Positions 56,038 through 64,000 of a stretch of 64,000 nucleotides of DNA are shown here, piece after piece. The stretch spans positions 17,292,790 through 17,356,789 of the forward strand of contig JABBOT010000009.1 in the NCBI GenBank assembly GCA_016165875.1, read 5' to 3'. The notes below the pieces were generated by a model, which made no database searches, was not told the DNA's origin, and saw only the letters and a list, made by a program, of their open reading frames with translations. Source of the DNA: Acanthopleura granulata (Eukaryota > Mollusca > Polyplacophora > Chitonida > Chitonidae). Positions within the stretch are counted from its first letter, which is position 1; each line of letters begins with the position of its first letter. The translations under genes were made by a program, and so were the position numbers.

Positions 56038-56306
56038 TTATTTATTTTGCTTATTTATTTGATTGGTGTTAAACCGTACTCAAGAATATTTCACTTCTAC
56101 GACGGCAGCCAGCATTATGGTGGGAGGAAACCGGGCAGAGCCCAGGGGAAACCCACGACCATCCGCAGGTTGCTGGCAGACCTTCCCACGTACGGCCAGA
56201 GAGGAAGCCAGCATGAGCTGGTCTTGAACTCACAGCGGCCACGTTGGTGGGAGGCTTCGGGTTATTGTGTTGCGATAGCGTGCTAACCAACTGAGCCACA
56301 GATGCC
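56038..56306 (-). mobile_element. SINE family 1, complete reference copy
   Basis: On the minus strand: head 'CATCTGTGGCTCAGTTGGTT' (A box), then a B-box-like 'GAGTTCAAGACC'. The body has 'GCTGGCTTCCTCTCTGGCCG' and 'GGTTTCCTCCCACCATAATG', and the tail 'CACCAATCAAATAAATAAGC'. It is the best copy for defining the family. The frames at 56047-56299 on both strands are SINE translations. Confidence 0.9.
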
Positions 56307-56309
56307 CCG

Positions 56310-57105
56310 TGGAAAGTTTTATAAAATTTGACTGTTTCTTGCTCAGTGGCGAGGATCTCAAATTGGGATAGTGGTTTGTTGAGACAGTGTGGTCAGTAAT
56401 TTATTCATTTTGTGTGAGTACATGACTATGTTCAGACATATCTTTTTTTGTCATAATGGTTTAGGGCATTTAATATTTAAAAAATGAAGACTAGTAATTT
56501 CTCTGAAAATCTGATTAAGAATTGGGTTTGTATTAATTGTTACTGTTTGGAATAGCAAGCCTTAAAGCTGTTGACCCCAGAAAGCATTGTTGGACAATTA
56601 ACCTGTATAATTATCATTTTTTTTTTTGTAATGAAAATGGGGACGTATGTCAGTGTCCTCTCCTGAACTTAATATTTAATTTTAGGAGTCGGCGAAAAAT
56701 CATGAATCGTATACATGTAGAGTTTGTACATTTGTGGGGTTGAGAAGTAGAAATATTGCAGTGTTCCTTGAAGATAGACTTTATTATAATGCAAGTCTAT
56801 AAAAGAACTTTCTTTTGGCAATTGCAAAAACTGGTCTTTTATGCCAGCTACAAACGTAGCTTTGACACAACTTTATGCATTTTTGGGCAGTTGCATGGGT
56901 TAAACCTTAGGTTAGTCAAAAAGAAATCTTTTTAAAATTTTGAAAGAATTCTCTTTGTGTCTTAATGCATTAATGATTATAGTGATGTTTAACAACAAAA
57001 TATAAATACAAGTGCTGGAACTTTGACTGTATGGTGGTGGTTTATATATGCATGTATATGTTTATTTGAAGTATACAGTGGATCCCAAAACAACAGATTT
57101 ATATT
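56310..57105. other. Non-coding spacer between SINEs
   Basis: AT-rich with a T run near 56620. The frame at 56537-56743 is unsupported. Confidence 0.35.
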
Positions 57106-57107
57106 TT

Positions 57108-57350
57108 ATTTCATTGATTGGATTGGTGTTTTATGCCTTACTCGAGAATATTTCACTTATATGACAGCAGCTGGCATTATGGTGGGAGGTAACTGTGCAG
57201 AGCCCAGGGGAAAGTCACCACCATCCGCAGGTTGGGGGCAGACCTTCCCACATAAGCCAGCAGAAGCTGGACTTGAACTCACAGCGATCGCATTGGTTGG
57301 AGGCTTCTGGGTCATTATGCTGCGCTAGCGCTCTAACCAACTGAGCCGGG
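57108..57350 (-). mobile_element. SINE family 1
   Basis: 'GATTGGATTGGTGTTTTATG', 'GGCATTATGGTGGGAGGTAA', and the head 'CTAACCAACTGAGCCGGGC' at the right. Complete except for small deletions. Confidence 0.88.
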
Positions 57351-57480
57351 CTTATTTGCGCATGACTGTTACTGATGTCAAACAACAGTCACATAATTCA
57401 AGTTAAGCATTGGAACTTGGGCAGTATTTTGCTCTTTTACATGCTGTAAATCTTCAAGCTTTTCAACCACTAAAGCGTTC

Positions 57481-57758
57481 TGGGGGCCTCCGTGGCTCAG
57501 TCGGTTATCACGCTGGCGCAGCGCAATATCCCGAAGCCTCCCCCCAATGTGGTCGCTCTGAATTCAGGCTCAGCTCATGCTGGCTTCCTCTCCAGCCGTG
57601 TATGGGAAGGTCCGTCAGCAACCTGCAGATGGTCGTGGGTTTCCCCTGAGCTCTGCACGGTTTCCTCCCACCATAATGCTGGCTGCTCTCGTATAAGTGA
57701 AATATTCTTGAGTACAGCAATCAAAACACCAATCAAATAAATAAATAAATAAATAAAC
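57481..57758 (+). mobile_element. SINE family 1, inverted partner
   Basis: Head 'GGGGCCTCCGTGGCTCAGTC', body 'TCATGCTGGCTTCCTCTCCA', tail 'CAAAACACCAATCAAATAAA' with (TAAA) repeats. It is complete, and faces the SINE at 57108 across 130 bases. Confidence 0.9.
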
Positions 57759-57759
57759 T

Positions 57760-59000
57760 AAAGCATTTTGTTAGTGAAATTTATGCTCAGTCATGATGAA
57801 AATGTTGCTGAAAATGATTGGTTTGTGTTAGGGGAAGAGGCAGGCTTTGTAAAATTGTGCAAAGTATTTCTGTCAGTATATTTCAGAAATGTTGGTTGGA
57901 GAGGTCATGAAAAAGTTGAAGAGTATATGTACCTGTATTTGTTTATTTGAAGTATACAGTAGAACCCAAAGCGACAGATTTATTCGCACAAATCTGTGTA
58001 ACACTGTGATGATACAAATAGACATGCATCAGTAGCTGGGTTAAATAATTGTATTAATGCTCCCCAATGTGCTGTGTGAGCTGTTTACATGAAAGTCATA
58101 TGCTGGGCTGAAAGTGGAAGCACGAAAACATACTGAAGACTTATTATTATTCGTGAATGGGTGATATAGTAGCTGAAAACTGTTGACGAATTTGCAGCAA
58201 GGGGTATAGCATAATGACGTCCCCATGGTGGTTGCAGTGTGTTCATTTCGGCTGGGAGTCATCTTGTTCCCCAAGGGCTTGCTGTTTGACCTGGCCTGAC
58301 TGTTACAAAGCCTGTGGGGGTGATAGAGCCTAACAGAGGCCTTCACCAACGCAAACCATTAACCATGTGCTGGCTGCCGACCCTCAAGTGGGTCTCCTTG
58401 TATAGGTACTCGGACATACCTATATAGGCAGGTGTATATATATTTCTTAGTCAGCTGGTGCAGGGGTCTGTATGGTCGGGTCACACCTGAAGGATTGGTA
58501 CATGTACCTGTGGCTTACCTGTCGTTAGCTCGAGAGCTTCTCCTCTGCATCAGGTGAGTTCTCACCTGTATCTTTAACAACACACCTGTATTCTGTACCC
58601 ACCAATAGTGTGTTATGTAACATTTGCTTGTGTTTCTTCAGCGTGTTTGTGTTAAGTGGGGGGTGGAGAGAGGAACCTTTTCTTGAAATGCTCATCCAGG
58701 CCTTGAAGTGAGCTACTTAAAGCTGATCAGTTCAGATCTTTACGTTCAAGCTCAACACACATGTTTTAAGGCACACCAGTTCGTAGGTAACATGTACATG
58801 AAAGCTGTGACTGCCATGTACTGTAGCTATTTTTGAAAGCTGTAATCTCAAGAGTTCAAATTTCGACCACATGTGGGACAGGTGCCGACAAAAAAAGATC
58901 CAGTGGCTATATATTGACATTACAAGGCATTTTGTTCAAAATAATTACTTTTGAAGTTGACAATCAAGGAGCTGTCAGGTTTATTGTTTTATAAGTACTC
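57760..59000. other. Non-coding, nothing recognised
   Basis: A segment 'TTATTTGAAGTATACAGT' near 57943 repeats one near 57063. Otherwise I see no structure. The minus frame at 58041-58349 is unsupported. Confidence 0.35.
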
Positions 59001-59001
59001 T

Positions 59002-59218
59002 AAATGACCTAAAATTTCATCCTTGACAAAGGTGCTAATTTTTCCTGATTCTGAGAGCTCCGTTGAATGGAGAAAGGTGATTTAAGGGTTGTTGTGAAGG
59101 CACATGGAGGATGATATATACTCAGGGAAAGATATACATGCAAGTTTCAGCTGCAAAATGTACTGACTTACCTCTAAAAATCAATGCACTATTTTGGACG
59201 AAATTTTAAGTTTCATTT
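59002..59218. mobile_element. MITE family M2, complete copy
   Basis: AAATGACCTAAAATTTCATCC at the left and GGACGAAATTTTAAGTTTCATTT at the right are inverted over about 20 bases. It gives the clearest termini of the family. Confidence 0.78.
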
Positions 59219-59859
59219 GCGGAATATACTGAAACGGTCTATACTGGCGTGGTCAGCTGGGATGTATAGCTGTAAGTACTTGTCATGTCAGGTGCTATGA
59301 TAAAAGTAAGTAATTGAGTGTTTTTAGCTGTATTTACACGGCCCATAACACCGTGTAAGTGTTGGATAAATTAGAACAAGTACATTTTCTACAGGTGTGT
59401 ATGTCAAATTATGTTTAGAAAATCACGGGTGACTTTATAGTTGAATCCCCATGGGCTGTACGTGTTCGGTCTTCGGGCGATGAAAGAGCATTGCAAAGTC
59501 AAAAATAGATGAAAAAAAAAGGTAATTGCGGATCACTGATGACTGAATGACTCATGTTAGAGTGTGGTTAAAAACCATGTTATGTAACCAGTGCATAGAT
59601 CACTAAAATAAAAGACCTTGAGGAATCAGTAAAGTTTTTCGAGGCAGTTATAAATTCTAGTTTCACATCCTCATTGTGTGAAGACATTCTTTATGCTTGA
59701 TCAAAATTTTGAAATGTCATTTGTTTCATGTAGGTAAGTCAAGCAAATCTAGCTTCTAGCTTTTTAACTCACCTGTAGTAAGTAGGCGTTGCTTATGTCG
59801 TACCCTGAGCGTTGGTGTCCAATAGCGGGGAAAGCAATGCTAAACAAAATGTTAGGGAT

Positions 59860-60195
59860 GGTATGTTCAAAAGTACTGCATGCATTGAGCTCAGGGTTTG
59901 CACAAATGTAAAGCACAATAACACGAGAGGGATAGTCTATCGTTCATTCTGTGTGTGCTTATTAAATACCGTTAATTACCGAGTTCCTCTTTCAGTGTAC
60001 CGTGTATTAGAATCTGTGTTTAACAAAACCTTAGAGCTGGTTAATCTTGAAAAATACTGCATGTATTAAGTTAAGGGTTTGCACACATGTAGAGCATAAT
60101 GACACAAGGGGGATATTCCATCTGTGGTTCTGTAGATGCATATTAAATGCTGTACATTATTGAATTCCTGACTTAGTGTACTGGATATTAGAACC
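59860..60195 (+). repeat. Tandem duplication of about 185 bp
   Basis: 59866-60020 and 60050-60195 share 'TACTGCATG(C/T)ATT', 'GGGTTTGCACA(A/C)ATGTA', 'AATACCGTTAATTACCGAGT' against 'AATGCTGTACATTATTGAAT', and 'TATTAGAA(T/C)CT'. The frame at 59812-60069 covers unit 1 only and is decayed in unit 2. Confidence 0.75.
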
Positions 60196-60344
60196 TATCC
60201 CCTACAGGTGAGCTCTTATGGTAGTGTTGCTACCACATCTGAGTTATGTATCTATAACGCAGACATTTACCTGTACTTAAAAAGAAAAAAGTTTTATGTA
60301 ATGAGTCAGGTGTAAGGGGGCTTCAAGACTTTTGTGCACGAGCC

Positions 60345-61215
60345 TAATTCTTCTGATTTCAGGACAGATATTATTTGTCGTGTTGAAAGCGAAATATTAA
60401 ACATCTCTGTTAAAACTATACAGCTGTTTATGGATATGTAGTGCTGGAGATGGGCTAACCATGTGAATCAAGACAAACTTTATGTTCCTGTTACCATATT
60501 GGCATAGAAGAGCAGACTGGATGTCCCCTGCAACAGAAATGCGACAGTTCTCTGGGAATCTTGAAACATTATACTGTTCAAAAAAACAACAATAGGCTAG
60601 GAGTTAACTCAGATAACCACACTAGATTCTAGCTGCCAGGCATTGTACCCAAATTCATCTGATATTTAGGACAGATATAAGTACTTTTTGAAAGCAACAT
60701 ACAGTCATTTCCATACCTTTTTTTTTTTTGAGAAGATGAGAATATGTTGTTGACTAGATGGACTAACCTGTGTGTGAGAGAAAAAGAAACTTTGTATACC
60801 CTTTACGTGCGTAATGTTATGCATGGTGTCTTGTTAAGTGTCATGCCTGGTGTCATGTGTCTACTCCTGCCTGGTGTCTTCCCTCGACTCATGCCTGGTT
60901 TCCTGCCAGGTGTCGTGTGTGTTGTCATGTCTGGTTTTAGATATCCTCCCTGTTGTAATTTGCGGTGTCATGCCTTGTGTCTGGTCTGTTGTAATGTGTG
61001 GTGTCATGTCTTATGTCTGGTCTGGGGTCGTGCATGATGTCATGTCTTGTCTCTGGGCTGGGTCATGCATAGTGTCTTGTTTATTATCCTGCCAGGTGTG
61101 ATGTGTGGTGTCTTTGTCTGGTGTGAAGATATAAATATGTTATTAGATGGACTAACCATGTGAGAAAAATAAGCCTTGTATTCCTGTTACATGCATAGTG
61201 CTATACATAGTGTCC
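60345..61215 (+). repeat. Three diverged units of a 310-bp-type repeat
   Basis: 'AGGACAGATAT' followed by 'GTGCTGGAGATGGGCTAACC' (60361-60460) recurs as 'AGGACAGATATAAG' and 'ACTAGATGGACTAACCTGTG' (60669-60775), and as 'TATTAGATGGACTAACCATG' (61140). The 'CCTGTTACATGCATAGTG' ends lead into the minisatellite that follows. Confidence 0.6.
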
Positions 61216-61650
61216 TGTTAAGTATCATACCTGTTGTCTACCCTGGAGTCTTGCCTCATATCCTTCCAAGTGTAATGTCTGCTGTCATGTCAGGTGTCAG
61301 GCTTCTGCTCCGTGTAATGTGTGAGGTTATGTGTAGTGTCCAGCCTGTGGTCGCTGTGAGTTAAGTTCAGCCCATGATGTCTTCATCTCTGGCCATACAT
61401 GGAAAGGTCTGTCAGCAACCTTCTTATGGTTGTGGGAAACTTTCCTCCCTCCATAATGCTGGCTGCATAGTAGTAAAACATTCTTGAGTACGATGTAAAA
61501 CACCAATCAAATAAATAAATGTAGTGTTCTGGTGTCATGTCCAGTGTCATGTATGGTGACATATCTAGTGGCCTGTCTGATGTAATGTGTGGTGTAATAT
61601 CTAGTATCCTATCTGGTGTCATGTGAGATGGCTTGCCCGATGTGGTGTCC
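60828..61650 (+). repeat. GGTGTCATGT minisatellite
   Basis: Degenerate tandem units of about 11 and 22 bp on the theme 'TGTCATGTCTGGTGTCATGT', over about 0.8 kb, broken at 61383-61520 by a SINE. Cys/Val/Leu-rich frames (60744, 60838, 61176) are translations of the repeat, not membrane proteins. Confidence 0.85.
61383..61522 (+). mobile_element. SINE family 1, 5'-truncated, in the minisatellite
   Basis: 'GGCCATACATGGAAAGGTCT', 'CTCCATAATGCTGGCTGCAT' and 'AAAACACCAATCAAATAAAT'. It splits the GGTGTCATGT array. Confidence 0.88.
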
Positions 61651-61654
61651 TGAG

Positions 61655-62335
61655 AACTGATGTCTTTGGCATGCTTGATTCTTCAGTGAGGCAGCATCTT
61701 GTAATGGCTAATGGATGGATAAAGGATTATGGCATTAGAACAGTTCTGCTCTGAAGGCAGTGAACTTCATCTGGAAACAACGAATTACGCAAGCATGGAC
61801 AAACAATATTATTGAAAGCATTGAATTGTGAAACCATAAGGTACAAAGTTTTCGCAATCCAGTAGGGTACTAAATTAATTGCTTTCCTGCTTTACTCAGG
61901 TTGACCTATTCTGGTATACATATAACTATATACAAAGCTATTGTTCATCAGCCAACAAAGCTGCAGACTTCTTTCTCAGGCCTGTTAGTGCTGTATGTCC
62001 AAATGACTATATTCCTACGGACAGGTATATACCATACAGACGGACTTCAGGCACTATTACTATCATAAGCTCCCCGTTGGCCATTTCTTATCAGGGAATT
62101 AATAAATCCCAAGTTGACATTCTTCTTATATAAAGTCTATGGGATGACATTAAGTGACCTGTAAAGTCTGATTTGATTTATTGAGGGTGTTTGTCCCATT
62201 CTTCAGCGTTGTTGTAGGGCGTGAGTCTCAGATCTGACTTAGAAGCTCCACGTCACATAATCTAGGCACCAAGTCATATTTTATATCAAACACGACATCT
62301 GTCTCAGGCTTTGCTACATTCTGAGTACCAGTTTA
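61655..62335. other. Non-coding, nothing recognised
   Basis: The frame at 61879-62133 follows a TTACTCAG acceptor-like string but has low-complexity Tyr/Ser content, no donor and no domain. I left it uncalled. Confidence 0.35.
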
Positions 62336-62339
62336 TAAG

Positions 62340-62760
62340 TTTTGTAACATCTTTTTGGTAATGCAGGTTAATTTCATTTATACATGCAATGTACGTTCTG
62401 TGTGCTGCATGTTGCCCCACTACCTGCAGTGAATGTTATGAATTTGTAACATTTTGTCCCGTTGCTGCAATTTGTGACACTTTCTGTCGTGAATGTTATT
62501 TTTTTGTGATATTTTGTCTTTCTTTAAATGAAGGTTTCATTTTATCCTGTATTCTGCATGACATCCTACATTTTACATACTTCATTAGACTTCGCCTCAT
62601 TTCATCAAACCTTCTATACCATGCAGTTTATAACATTTTGTCTTGGTTACATTTTGCGGCATTTTGTCACACAATCTGTACTGAATCATATTGCCACCAC
62701 ACAGTTTGTAACATTCCTTCCTGCAATTGTGTGTATCATTATGCAATAATCCCAGTTTGA
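62340..62760 (+). repeat. Diffuse TTTGTAACATTTTGTC repeat
   Basis: 'TTTGTAACATTTTGTCCCGT', 'TTTGTGATATTTTGTC', 'TTTATAACATTTTGTC', 'TGCGGCATTTTGTCACAC' and 'TTTGTAACATTCC' recur at irregular spacing of 30-60 bp. The Cys-rich frames at 62389-62760 derive from it. Confidence 0.6.
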
Positions 62761-62764
62761 GAAG

Positions 62765-64000
62765 TGAAAATCTTCATCATGGCAGTTAATGTTGAACACA
62801 TCTCTCCTTAAGACACAGCCAGTCAGCAGAATTCAGGCTTTGTGTTAAAACCTTTGTCAGTGCCAAGGTGTCTGAAGCTGGAAGCCACCATATTTGTATT
62901 ATGTAAAATTGTTCACAAGATACAGGTATGCCACATTTTAATCAGTTGGAGGAGTGCATGTCAACCGAAAGAAAATTAGGAAAGTTAATGTCAGGTATGA
63001 ATTTTTTAGACCTTTGAAAATTAGTCAGACTAGATATTTTTACTTGTTCTAAGGTTAAAAGCTTCCAGCACCTTTTGAGTGTTTTTTTCACTTGAATGTC
63101 TGATCATGTTGTCTTAACTTGGAATGGAGTGTGAAAAAACTATATAGTTTTAAGAGCACGTGTTACTACTTTTTTTTTTTTTTCAAAAAGCTAAGAAACT
63201 AATTGTTATTATCTTCTTTTTTAAAACTTCAGTGCTATTAGGGTATAATTAATCAGTAATTATTGTTTTCCTGTGAGATGGATTAGACCCCAAAGTTCCC
63301 TTAGGCACTCATCTCACCTGTCATGTCAGAGCAACTGAGGTGTGGTGAGCAGTGAATCGTGTCCTGTAAACATCTTGAAAACCTGAGAGCAGGCTGTGCC
63401 AGTTTGCATGATCTTGTTAACATCATTCAACCTCTGCAGTTTATATCTTATGGACATTTTTCATTACTCTTCATTAATCTTTATAAATAAGGGAGAAGTA
63501 ATGCTTTTCCGGATATAAAACTGGAGTGCATTCAGTTTGTGGTGTGTTTTGCCAACTGAGCAGTCTAGTTAAACAGGCTGTAAATAGCTATAGCTTTGAC
63601 ATAGGATTTCATGTCATCTTATACTCAGGAATATAGTTATATCAATGGTCCTTATTAAAAGATCATTGGTCCCGGTTAAAAGATAAAGCACAGCCAATTT
63701 TTTTCGGATGTACATTCTTGGTAATCAACCTTTAATCTGAAATTTGTGTGAGGCCATAATAGATAGGATATGCCGTATGAAATATATGTGAAACATGATG
63801 CCGTGTCCCTCATTGCCAATGCACATAGGGGTTAAAAGGCAAGAACAAGGTTTTGGTGAAACAGTTTATAGGTTATAGAAATAACTTGTTCATAGGTTAC
63901 TTGATAAGACGATGTTTTTGATTTTCTCGTTGTGAGTTTCCTTACTTTCACCTGCAATATCTCAGTTATACATCATCACTGAAATATAATGCGTTCCAGA
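62765..64000. other. Non-coding to the window end
   Basis: AT-rich sequence with a T run at about 63170-63184. No exon, SINE or inverted repeat was recognised. Confidence 0.35.

Noticed and set aside
56047..57740. Frames on both strands with 'GGRKPGRAQGKPTTI'-like peptides
   Set aside because: They lie entirely within SINE copies and recur wherever the SINE occurs.
60744..61364. Hydrophobic, cysteine-rich frames resembling small membrane proteins
   Set aside because: Translation of the GGTGTCATGT repeat in different frames.
62389..62760. 123-codon Cys-rich frame
   Set aside because: It overlaps the diffuse TTTGTAACATTTTGTC repeat. The cysteine pattern is irregular, and there is no signal peptide or splice border.

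Overview
The window is nuclear DNA from an animal, most likely a mollusc or another lophotrochozoan. The case rests on AT-rich, repeat-dense sequence, spliced genes with kilobase introns, I/Jockey-type LINEs with a GAATGAATGA-type 3' tail, and many tRNA-headed SINEs whose tails read CACCAATCAAATAAATAAAT. The last two points are recalled family knowledge, not a search. There is no bacterial gene organisation, operon or CRISPR array.

Layout. 0-4.4 kb: no convincing gene, one old SINE fragment and a 50-bp minisatellite. 4.45-9.2 kb: segment A, a decayed partial copy of the gene locus at 20.5-24.7 kb. 9.2-14.9 kb: an essentially full-length LINE on the minus strand, flanked by a visible 14-bp target-site duplication. 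15.5-16.1 kb: a near-perfect palindrome and a tRNA-headed SINE. 16.1-20.1 kb: the wreck of a second LINE on the plus strand. 20.5-26.8 kb: segment B, the best-supported gene. It has four exons with consistent splice phases and encodes a secreted 273-residue protein: a signal peptide, a cysteine-rich PAN/Apple-like module and a discoidin-like (galactose-binding fold) domain. Minisatellites lie in its second intron and its 3' UTR.

27-29.3 kb holds a minisatellite, an inverted SINE pair and a possible promoter with a first coding exon. The rest, to 64 kb, is mostly intron-like or intergenic DNA loaded with nonautonomous elements. Within it three exons with matching phases (46253-47101, 47917-47992, 50828-51024) encode part of a smoothelin-like actin-associated protein, whose conserved helical motif is assembled across one splice junction. 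Its first exon may be at 29309-29353, and its C-terminal exons, where a calponin-homology domain would be expected, are not visible and probably lie to the right.

The clearest biology is (1) the duplicated PAN-discoidin gene, with segment A broken at its start codon and missing exon 2, (2) the datable LINE insertion at the 3' edge of segment A, and (3) at least four unnamed terminal-inverted-repeat families that can be aligned copy to copy inside the window. I found no operon-like or defence-like multigene system.
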